Assembly (NCBI GenBank): GCA_963693285.1 | Contig: OY848926.1 | Location: 191,001 to 255,000 of the forward strand | Origin: Xestospongia muta | Taxonomy: Eukaryota; Porifera; Demospongiae; Haplosclerida; Petrosiidae | DNA length: 64,000 nt | Reading direction: 5' to 3' | Shown here: positions 39,601-50,800 of the stretch, piece by piece | Position numbering within the stretch: position 1 is the first letter of the stretch | Layout: each line of letters begins with the position of its first letter | Position numbers and translations under genes: made by a program | Notes under the pieces: generated by a model | The model's input: the letters and a program-made list of their open reading frames with translations, nothing else | What the model was told of the DNA's origin: nothing | The model's database searches: none

Positions 39601-42600
39601 AATTCCTGTACAAATTGTTAATGATTCAACCTCAGGAGAGCCAGATCAAACATATGATTTAACATTTGTGGGAGTACCTACTGGAACAGGAACCAAAGCA
39701 GTCAATGAATATCCACATGAGAGAACAACAATTGTTATTATTGATGATGATGGTCAGTATTGTTAACAGTCTAAAATAGTCTATAAGCTATATTTTTTTT
39801 CGTAGTGGCTCGTGTTTTCTTTGATTCTCCTGAGACCACAACACTTGAATCTAATCAAGGTGCTTACATCACTGTTGTTCTCACTGGTAGTATATCTCAA
39901 AATGTATCAGTGGATGTTGTGGATGATGATAGTAAGTAATAATTGTGTATTAATAATGTAATACCTGCTTTTACATTGTGTTTCTATATTTTCTCTGTTT
40001 ATAATAGAACTTGTGTTATTATGTATATTATGTTACTTGGTTTCTTTGTCAAGGTAATCTTGTACGTACAGTTATATTTCAACCAATGGCTACATCAAGA
40101 CAAACAATGAGGTTTTTTGTACCCTATCCTGATGATATAATTGCTCTAGAACCTGATGAGTATTTTAATTATTACTTGATGAATGCAAAAGATGTTATCA
40201 TTACTTCACCTAACACCACTCGACATCGTCTTGTTGATGATGATGGTACATTCCAATATGACTTGATTTGCTATTATTAATACCTTTATAGAGCTTCTTG
40301 TTACATTTGTCCAATCTGCATATGATTTCAATGAAGATGATCAATCTGTTTACATTGAGGCAGAAATCTCCAATCCAATTGCTCGTACTTTTAGAGTGTC
40401 CACAACATTTATAAGTAAATCACTTGTATACATTTCACGAATGCTTATTTAAAACCATTTTATTTCTATAGGGCAACAAATTCAACCATTTGTTTCAATC
40501 TCTGGTCCATTTTTTACTGACACATTAATTTATCAGCCGAATAGAACTCGAATTCTTCGTATTAGTGGGTTTGTTAGAGATGATGATATTGCTCTGGAAG
40601 ACGTGGAGACTTATTTTGTTCGATTTATCAATCCCGATCCAAGTCCCAATGCCAATCCTTATGTTAAAATTGGCAATGATACTCTGATATCAGTATTTGA
40701 TGATGACAGTGAGTTAGGCATTTTGTAAAAATATTTTATATTGAATTTACAAATTAGCTGTCAATGTGACGTTTAGTCCTGGTAATCATTTTGATGAGGC
40801 ACAAACTACAGAACAAATAGCAGTAAGGATTAATGCACCAATAATTCGAGATTTACGTGTGAACATTAGATCAAGTGAGTATAATCAATAATTGATATAA
40901 AGTACATCTATTGTTATCTCCGTTAGCTCCTCAACCTGATCCATTGGTGGAACAATCAGGCTCATTCTATACTACTTTTGTGACATTCCCAAGTCAGGGT
41001 AGCTCGATACAGCTTTTTACCTTTCCTATTAATGATGATACTGTTGCATTTGAAAATGTTGAAAATGTGGAGCTATCCTTTATTAATTCAAGTTATACCG
41101 ATGGTGTCATACTTGGTAGTAATGAAATAGCAACAATCACTGATCCTGATGGTATATTACTATATATAATGTCCTTGCAGTGCACACTGTTTCTTCTCTA
41201 GGTGTAACTGTGATGTTTGTAGACTCTGTAGTTAATGTTTTTGAGAATGAGACTTCTGTAACAGTACAACTGATGACCAGTAATGTTATTAAGAGGAATG
41301 TTTCTGTCAGAGTTAGAGGAGGTTTGTACAAAATAATTACTGTTAATGACCTTTAAGTATTGCCCATTCTTTAGGACCAAATCGATCTCAGCAATTTGTG
41401 GAATTTTCTGGAACAGATATTGACCAATATGTCACATTTATAGCTGATGGATCCAACAAGGCTTCCTTTACTTTTGCTCTTAATGATGACATGAAAGCTT
41501 TGGAAGTTACAGAGACATACCAGCTTTACTTGAATGGTTCAATGCCATCTCAGAATGTCAATTTACTTGGCCCTATGACTGTAAACATATTTGATGATGA
41601 TTGTAAGTTGGAATAAAGACTGGAAGGATATAATTGTTGTCATTGCAGATTTGAATGTGATGTTTGGTCAACCAGAGTATGTGTTCTATGAGAATGTATC
41701 TATGGGTAGTGTGGTGGTTAAAATTGACAAAGAGATTTTACAAGATTTTACTATACAAGTTACTGGAGGTAAACTCAATATTATATTAGTTACATTTGAT
41801 TATATATTATTAAAGGACCTGGTACTCAACCTATGACAGTTGTCATATCAGGTTCTGATGTCAATAGTACTGCCACTTTCACAGCTGATGGGTCTCTTAT
41901 GACAACAGTGACTTTCAGTATCTCTGATGATTCAGTGTCTCTTGAAGATGATGAAGAGTACTTTTTAAATATGCAAAATCCTAATCCATCAACAAGAGTA
42001 ATAGTGGGTGATAGAACCAAAATTATCATCAAAGATGATGACAGTATGTTGTGTTGTATTTATTTAGTTAATGCTATTACTATTATACTGTTTTCAGCAT
42101 TGGTATATGGTTTTACTGATTCATTCAGAAGATTTATTGAAAATGGAGGAAATGGTACCTTTAATTTTGTCGTCTCCCGAACTGCTAAGCCAACTTCATA
42201 TAACCTAACAATCAGTAAGTATAAAATAGTGAGACTTAACAATCTTAATAGCATTACTCAATACTTACTGGCTATATTATATTATTATTACATTGTAGAC
42301 AGAATCCTTCCATCAAACATTGTACGCTCTTTGCTTAACTTGGACTGTGGCCAAGATGCTTCCGGAAATCTCAATGTTCCTGCATCTACTGCATCAGATA
42401 GTGTTATTACTTGCACTGCTGTTATTCAAGATGACAGTATAGCACTAGAGGATGATGAGACTGTCACCATAACTGCTATACTGGTTACTCCAAATCCTTC
42501 AACTATTATGGTATCACCTGGAATTAGAACACTGCCAGTAACTGTTGAAGATGATGATGGTATATAGTGATCTTTTGTGGATTTAATGATAATTGTATGT

Positions 42601-44569
42601 ATTATTTTTCTAGAACCAATTGTGACTATGGTTGATTCAACTAAAGATGTCACTGAAGGAGATATGGTAGAAATATGTATCCAAGTTAACAAGATGTCAG
42701 TGCGTGATATCACAGTCAGACTTAACACTGCCAATGGTAAAGCAAAAGGTAAGAAGCAGTAAATTTTGTCTGATATCTCTTCAGAAATATTATTATATTT
42801 GCATGCCCACATTATTGATGAATACAGAAAGTAATATAATATTTTCTAGATGGCTTAGACTATACTGGTGGACAGAAGTCACTAATCATTCCAGCAGGAT
42901 CCCAGGGACCAATCTGTGTAAACTATACCACTTTACCAGACACAATAAATGAAGGTGATGAAAACTTTAATGTTACAATAATCACCACCTCATCTACGAC
43001 ACCAAATTCTGGAAACCCCAAGCGTCCTGATATTGGTAGTCCAGATACAACCAATGTCATAATCAAAGATGTTGCTCCACCAACAAGAACCTGCACAGTT
43101 GATGGTATCACAGGACAGCTCAGTACATTTAATAATCTAGACAATTACATATATAACAGAAGCTGTGAACATATCCTTGTAATTCAGCAGACAAGTTATG
43201 GAGAATTTGCTATAGTCATTGATACACTGGATGGTACATACAGAACTGCACGACTTGGTGTACGCCTTGGTAATGAGACACTTGTGATTAGTGCAGCTAA
43301 TTTAACTGTTTTGAAGAGTGTAAATCTTCGCCTAATTGTAGTAAATATTGAAACTAATTTAATTGAAATCACAATTGCTCCGTTTGGGCTTACAATTAGA
43401 GTCACAAGTGACAGTATAACAATTGACATTGAAACTGGGTTTTTAAACTTTCATCTTGGACTCTGTGGTAATGTTATGGGCAACTTAGTCTTCAGAAATA
43501 GCACTGTTGTTGATACAAACGATCCAAAAGCATTGAACAAAGCCATCAATCAATATCTTGTTCCTCCCAGTGAGACTATTACTAGAACAGTTGCCAGAAG
43601 ACATTGTGGTAAGTTCTGAAGCATGTTTTGTGTGTATTTGTATACCATCCCTTTTTCTAGGTCTTTTGGTAGAGGATGTTGAGACTGGAGATCCTATATA
43701 TACAGTACCTCTCTATACTCCTGATCAATCCAAGCCACACACTTACTCAATTTGTTATGAAATTCATGGAGAAGCTAATCGATACTTCAATTTTATCTCT
43801 GATGAATGTACATCTGTCAATGGTCATTACTTTGGAACTCGAGATTATGATCCTGACTCGACTCGAGATTTCCATGGAGTTGATGGTGTCTATGTTTTAG
43901 CAGTGAACAATGACAAACAATGTGTTAATATAACAGTCTCTCTTGACCAGATTAATGACTGTGAAACCAGTCTAAATGGTGGTAGAATATCTTCCTATAA
44001 ACATCGAGGCATTTCAGTTCAAGTAGCAGGCAACACTACTAATATTACAGTCCCTAATTGTGTGGATGGTGCACTTACTATGCAAGTAATTTGTAAAGCA
44101 ACTACTAATGGAACGAAATTCCAAGAATTCCGAGTAATACGTGGTCTAAACTTGAACGAGGAGTCACATGGACTTATTGGTAAACCAGTTTAAATTTGTT
44201 TGAAATGTCTTCCCTCTCTAAAATCATATCATTTATATTTCTTTAGGTCAATTTTGGAATGTTAAGAGTGTGGTTACTAAATATAATGAATCTCTCCGAG
44301 ATGGTTCAGTTAATGAAAAAGCATACAAAATTGAGTTACAACCAAAAAATAAGCCCACACGTACTTTTATTGGATTCCTGGAAGACGTGACTTGGGACTT
44401 TACTCCACAGCAGTGTCTTTATGTAGGTAATGCTCAAGGAGGTCCCATCAATGAAGCAGCTGATGGGGAACCTAATGACTCTCTCATTGAAGGAGATTAT
44501 ACTCAGTACATAATGGATTCTTCATATGATGTTGGATTTACTTACCAACATTTCAATAGCCAATGCTGA
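33687..44569 (+). CDS. AF-like protein: Cys-rich N-terminus, 17 Calx-beta, vWD, C-terminal module (gene 6)
   Basis: Predicted secreted AF-like protein, about 2568 residues in 39 exons. All introns are phase 1 except the phase-0 intron 39535-39583. ATG at 33687 opens a signal peptide (ATFLLLIFLPATVLA). Exons: 33687-33735, 33782-33979, 34222-34368, 34412-34633, 34703-34894, 34946-35140, 35191-35367, 35416-35634, 36531-36683, 36737-36964, 37015-37146, 37221-37412, 37497-37619, 37667-37897, 37951-38073, 38119-38349, 38401-38523, 38569-38799, 38843-38959, 39011-39226, 39275-39397, 39449-39534, 39584-39752, 39806-39931, 40054-40245, 40292-40414, 40472-40708, 40758-40874, 40927-41151, 41202-41321, 41375-41602, 41649-41768, 41816-42043, 42098-42214, 42299-42559, 42614-42748, 42850-43608, 43661-44179, 44247-44569. 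Exon 42850-43608 fuses the last Calx-beta half to the vWD-like region (CEHILVIQQ, LGLCGNVMGNLVF). From about exon 15 onward the gene has a near-identical copy in gene 7. Confidence 0.82.
33782..33979 (+). other. Cys-rich N-terminal module of gene 6
   Basis: One 198-nt phase 1-1 exon: QCFNNVTSC, then GQCCNSS, then FCGSCF. It has the same Cys spacing class as genes 4 and 5. Confidence 0.6.
35745..35773. repeat. Perfect 12-bp stem, 5-nt loop inverted repeat
   Basis: ATGGTGACACAA, loop GAAAG, TTGTGTCACCAT, inside the long intron of gene 6. It could be a mobile-element remnant or an RNA hairpin. Confidence 0.7.
36453..36518 (+). repeat. 25-bp short tandem repeat
   Basis: About 2.6 copies of a unit beginning GTATTAATACATGTCTG and ending TATATAAA, just upstream of the acceptor of exon 36531-36683. 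Confidence 0.75.
37490..38800 (+). repeat. Three tandem ~450-bp Calx-beta units in gene 6
   Basis: Exon pairs 37497/37667, 37951/38119 and 38401/38569 have identical lengths (123 + 231 nt), spacing of 450-454 bp and near-identical sequence, introns included. Gene 7 keeps two such units (45673-46071 and 46124-46522). Confidence 0.88.
43661..44569 (+). other. AF C-terminal module of gene 6
   Basis: Exons 43661-44179 and 44247-44569. Motifs: ETGDPIYTVPLYT, ICYEIHGEANRYFNFISD, CTSVNGHYFG and ESHGLIG, then GQFWNV, CLYVGNAQGG and LIEGDYTQY, with a C-terminal Cys. Confidence 0.75.
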
Positions 44570-44652
44570 GTTTAACTTTTCCCACATTCTCAATATAATA
44601 ATTATTAAAAGTAGTGGTAGTTTGTTATAGTTTTTGCTTTGTAATTTACAAC

Positions 44653-44658
44653 AATAAA
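44653..44658 (+). terminator. Polyadenylation signal of gene 6
   Basis: AATAAA 84 bp after the stop codon. The copy behind gene 7 is at 52367-52372. Confidence 0.5.
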
Positions 44659-44899
44659 TTGTTTATTTTCTACTACTTAATCTTGTTAACATTGACAATA
44701 ATCAAACTTAGTAACTGCAATATAAAAAAGTGCTAAACTCATATCATAAACTCTAAACCCTAAATCTCCTACAATAAATGTGCTTTATTTAAAGTAACTC
44801 AGAAATTTATTTAAAAAGGGTAGAGGCTAGAGTTGTTATCATAATGCAGGAAGCATACAGGGTGGAAGCGCCCTCCCTCCAGTTAAAAGTGAGAAGAAC

Positions 44900-47800
44900 A
44901 TGGAGCTGGACTCTGGAGAAGATGGAATACAACGTGGCAAACTCCTTAATCGACTTCTCAATCAGAGTGGTTATGGTTGTTTCCACGTTTTCTTGTTAAT
45001 TGGTAAGACAACATTTAACATATTAAGATTACAATACTTTAGTGTGTGGTGTTGCCTTGGCATCGGATTCTGTGGAAGCCTCAAGTGTCTCATTTGTAAC
45101 TCCAGTCTTAGATAATGCTACTGGTTCTGTACATCCAAATAAAATCTCTCCTCTAGATGTAACCGTTATGTTTGTAGACTCTGCAGTGAATGTTTTTGAG
45201 AATGAAACTTCTGTAACAGTACAACTGATGATCAGTGATGTTATTAAGAGGAATGTTTCTGTTAGAGTTAGAGGAGGTTTGTACAAAAGAATTATTGTTT
45301 ATGACATTTGAGCATTGGTCATTCTTTAGGACCAAATCGATCTCAGCAATTTGTGGAATTTTCTGGAACAAATGTTGACCAATATGTCACATTTATAGCT
45401 GATGGATCCAACAAGACTTCCTTTACTTTTGCTCTTAATGATGACATGAAAGCTTTGGAAGTTACAGAGACATATCAGCTTTATTTGAGTGGTTCAATGC
45501 CATCTCAGAATGTCAACTTACGTGGGCCTATGACTGTAAACATATTTGATGATGATTGTAAGTTGGAATAAAGACTGGAAAGATATAATTGGTGTCTGCA
45601 GATTTGAATAATCTAAATATATATGTATCACTATCCTATCATCAATCTCATGTTTTAATTATAATTTTTTAGTTGTTACTGTCAACTTTCTCCGGAACTT
45701 GTATTCTTACAGAGAGGACCATGGTTTAGTATCAGATATGGCTCTTATATTATCTACTGAAATTGCTCAAGATCTTACTGTCACTGTGTCTGGAGGTAAT
45801 GATAAATATATAACAACTATTTAATATAATGTTACTCTAGGACCTGGTAGTCAACTTTCAACTGTTGAAATATCTGGTATCTATGCAATTGTTAATATTA
45901 CATTTGAAGCACATGGATCTCAATTACAAAGACTACCAAGTTTGTCTTTCATCAATGATACTGTTGCCTTGGAGACTGTAGAACAATATAATTGTTCACT
46001 TAGTAATCCCTCAATAACTCAAGGTGTCATATTGGGCCCAGATGCAATAATACAAATTTTTGATGATGATGGTAAATGATAATGAAATATGTTTATTAAG
46101 TAATGACTTTCTTTTTTGTTTAGTTGTTACTGTCAATTTTGGTAAGAGCTTGTATTCTTACAGTGAGAACCATGGAGTAGTATCAGATATTACTATTACA
46201 TTAAGTACTGCAATAGTTCAAAGTCTTACTGTCACTGTATCTGGAGGTAAAGATAAGTATATAATGACTGTTTAATGCATTGTTACTTTAGGACCTGGTA
46301 ATCAACCTTCAACTGTTGAAATATCTGGTGTCAATGTAAATGAAATGATTACATTTGGTGCACGTGGATCTCAATCTCAAGGACTACCTAGTTTTACTAT
46401 TATCAATGATACTGTTGGCCTAGAGACTGTAGAACAATATAATGTTTCCTTTAGTAATCCTTCCATTACTAACAATGTCATACTGGGTCCAAATACAAGA
46501 ATACAAATAAATGATGATGAAGGTATTTCAAATTTCGAAATCAAAATGTATTCTTTTCCTGTAGTACTTCATGTTGATCTCGATCCATTAATGTCCTTCT
46601 ATGATGAAGGACAACCAGGTAATTTAAGAGTGACATTATCTTATGTCATAGCTCAGGATTTCAGTGTTGATGTCAATGGATGTAAGTTATTATGATAAAG
46701 ATCTCTAGTTATATATGAATGTATAGCTTCAGGACCACAGCTAAGGGTTATGAACAGTGGCCCTCCAATAAATCGGAGAGTTATGTATACTGCTTGTGGT
46801 GCAAGAACAGTGAATATTCAATTTACTGTTGGAAATGATGATGTGGCTAGAGAAGATATGGAGAGTTATCAAGTTGCTCTCTCAAATCCTAGTGATACCT
46901 CAGCCATTTTGGGAACAGCAGCTACCATCAATATTAGAGACACTGATTGTAAGTGGGTACTTATTTTTTTGTCTTGAAACAAGTTCTTGCAGATGCCAAC
47001 ATTACTTTTGAACAACCTCGATATGTTTTCCTCGAGAATGCAGGGCTAACAATGGTTGTAACAGTCATTTTGAACAAAGAAACAGCTGAAGGATTTACTG
47101 CACGAGTTGTAGGAGGTGAGTGTTCACTTAGTATTCTTCATTGAACTGTTCATATATTGTATAAAGACCCTAGTGTGCCACCTCCCACAATTGTTAATTC
47201 AGGCAGTGTTGTTAACTATAATATAACTTTACTACCATTTGATAATAGTTTAGTAAGTTATTACTACCTGATAATATCTATTATGTTGAATATAATTACA
47301 GACTAACTTACAGAAGATAATTCCTGTACAAATTGTTAATGATTCAACCTCAGGAGAGCCAGATCAAACATATGATTTAACATTTGTGGGAGTACCTACT
47401 GGAACAGGAACCAAAGCAGTCAATGAATATCCACACGAGAGGACAACAATTGTTATTATTGATGATGATGGTCAGTACTGTTAACAATCTAACATAGTCT
47501 ATAAGCTATACTTTTTCGTAGTGGCTCGTGTTTTTTTTGATTCTCCTGAGACCACAACACTTGAATCTAATCAAGGTGCTTACATCACTGTTGTTCTCAC
47601 TGGTCGTATATCTAATAATGTATCAGTGGATGTTGTGGATGATGATAGTAAGTAATAATTGTGTATTAATAGTGTAATACCTGCTTTACATTGTGTTTCT
47701 ATATTTTCTCTGTTTATAATAGAACTTGTGTTATTATGTATATTATGTAACTTGGTTTCTTTGTCAAGGTAATCTTGTACATACAGCTATATTTCAACCA

Positions 47801-50800
47801 ATGGCTACATCAAGACAAACAATGAGGTTTTTTGTACCCTATCCTGATGATATAATTGCTCTAGAACCTGATGAGTATTTTAATTATTACTTGATGAATG
47901 CAATAGATGTTATCATTACTTCACCTAACACCACTCGACATCGTCTTGTTGATGATGATGGTACATTCCAATATGACTTGATTTGCTATTATTAATACCT
48001 TTATAGTGCTTCTTGTTACATTTGTCCAATCTGCATATGATTTCAATGAAGATGATCAGTCTGTTTACATTGAGGCAGAAATCTCAAATCCAATTGCTCG
48101 TACATTTAGAGTGTCCACTACATTTATAAGTAAATCACTTGTATACATTTCATGAATCCTTATTTAAAACCATTTTATTTCTATAGGGGAACAAATTCAA
48201 CCATTTGTTTCAATCTCTGGTCCATTTTTTACTGACACATTAATATATCAGCCGAATAGAACTCGAACTCTTCGTATTAATGGGTTTGTTAGAGATGATA
48301 ATAAAGCTCTGGAAGATGTGGAGACTTATTTCGTTCGATTTATCAATCCCAATCCAAGTCCCAATGTCAATCCTTATGTCAAAATTGGCAATGATACTCT
48401 GATATCTGTATTTGATGATGACAGTGAGTTAGCCATTTTGTAAAAGAATATTTTATATTGAATTTACAAACTAGCTGTCAATGTGACGTTTAGTCCTGGT
48501 AATCATTTTGATGAGGCACAAACTACAGAACAATTAGAAGTAAGGATTAATGCACCAATAATTCGAGATTTACGTGTGAACATTAGATCAAGTGAGTATA
48601 ATCAATAATTGATATAAAGTACATCTATTGTTATCTCCGTTAGCTCCTCAACCTGATCCATTGGTGGAACAATCAGGTTCATTCTATACTACTTCTGTGA
48701 CATTCCCAAGTCAGGGTAGCTCAATACAGCTTTTTACCTTTCCTATTAAAGATGATACTGTTGCATTTGAAAATGTTGAAAATGTGGAGCTATCCTTTAT
48801 TAATTCAAGTTATACCGATGATGTCATACTTGGTAGTAATGAAATAGCAACAATCACTGATCCTGATGGTATATTACTACATATAATGTCCTTGCAGTGC
48901 ACACTGTTTCTTCTCTAGGTGTAACTGTGATGTTTGTAGACTCTGTAGTTAATGTTTTTGAGAATGAGACTTCTGTAACAATACAACTGATGACCAGTAA
49001 TGTTATTAAGAGGAATGTTTCTGTCAGAGTTAGAGGAGGTTTGTACAAAATACGTATTGTTTATGACATTAAAGCACTGGTCATTCTTTAGGACCAAATC
49101 GATCTCAGCAATTTGTGGAATTTTCTGGAACAGATATTGACCAATATGTCACATTTATAGCTGATGGATCCAACGAGGCTTCTTTTACTTTTGCTCTTAA
49201 TGATGACATGAAAGCTTTGGAAGTTACAGAGACATACCAGCTTTACTTGAATGGTTCAATGCCATCTCAGAATGTCAATTTACTTGACCCTATGACTGTA
49301 AACATATTAGATGATGATTGTAAGTTGGAGTAAAGACTGGAAGGATATAATTGTTGTCATTGCAGATTTGAATGTGATGTTTGGTCAACCAGAGTATGTG
49401 TTCTATGAGAATGTATCCATGGGTAGTGTGGTGGTTAAAATTGACAAAGAGATTTTACAAGATTTTACTATACAAGTTACTGGAGGTAAACTCAATATTA
49501 TATTAGTAACATTTGATCATATATTATTAAAGGACCTGGTACTCAACCTATGACAGTTGTCATATCAGGTTCTGACATCAGTAGTACTGCGGTTTTTACA
49601 GCTGGTGGCTCTCTTATGACAACAGTGACTTTCAGTATCTCTGATGATTCAGTGTCTCTTGAAGATGATGAAGAGTACTTTTTAAATATGCAAAATCCTA
49701 ATCCATCAACAAGAGTAATAGTGGGTGATAGAACAAAAATTATCATCAAAGATGATGACTGTATGTTATGTTGTATTTATTTAGTTAATGCTATTACTAT
49801 TATACTGTTTTCAGCATTGGTATATGGTTTTACTGATTCATTCAGAAGATTTATTGAAAATGGAGGTAATGGTATCTTTAATTTTGTCGTCTCCCGGACT
49901 GCTAAGCCAACTTCATATAACATAACAATCGGTAAGTATAAAATAGTGAGACTTAACAGTCTTAATAGCATTACTCAATACTTACTGGCTATATTATATT
50001 ATTATTACATTGTAGACAGAATCCTTCCATCAAACATTGTACGCTCTTTGCTTAACTTGGACTGTGGCCAAGGTGCTTCAGGAAATCTCAATGTCCCTGC
50101 ATCTACTACATCAGATAGTGTTATTACTTGCACTGCTGTTATTCAAGATGACAGTATAGCACTAGAGGATGATGAGACTGTCACCATAACTGCTATACTG
50201 GTTACTCCAAATCCTTCAACTATTATGGTATCACCTGGAATTAGAACACTGCCAGTAACTGTTGAAGATGATGATTGTATATAGTGATCTTTTGAGGATC
50301 TAATGAAATTGTATGTATTATTTTTCTAGAACCAATTGTGACTATGGTTGATTCAACTAAAGATGTCACTGAAGGAGATATGGTAGAAATATGTATCCAA
50401 GTTAACAAGATGTCAGTGCGTGATATCACTGTCAGACTTAGCACTGTCGACGGTAAAGCAAAAGGTAAAAAGCAGTAAATTTTGTCTGATATCTCTTCAG
50501 AAATATTATTATATTTGCATGCCCACATTATTGATGAATACAGAAAGTAATATAATATTTTCTAGATGGCTTAGACTATACTGGTGGACAGAAGTCACTA
50601 ATCATTCCAGCAGGATCCCAGGGACCAATCTGTGTAAACTATATCACTTTATCAGACACAATAAATGAAGGTGATGAAAACTTTAATGTCACAATAATCA
50701 CCACCTCATCTACGACACCAAATTCTGGAAACCCCAAGCGTCCTGATATTGGTAGTCCAGATACAACCAATGTCATAATCAAAGATGTTGCTCCACCAAC

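Noticed and set aside
43558..44193. Long open frame starting upstream of the C-terminal module exon of gene 6 (and its copy at 51268-51903)
   Set aside because: Its first 34 codons are the end of the vWD exon in another frame plus the intron. The conserved exon starts at 43661 (51371) after a good acceptor and ends at 44179 (51889).
45560..45672. A shortened Calx-beta exon near 45602 in the chimeric gene
   Set aside because: Only about 8 bases of the paralogous exon remain, followed by an in-frame TAA; treated as a relic.
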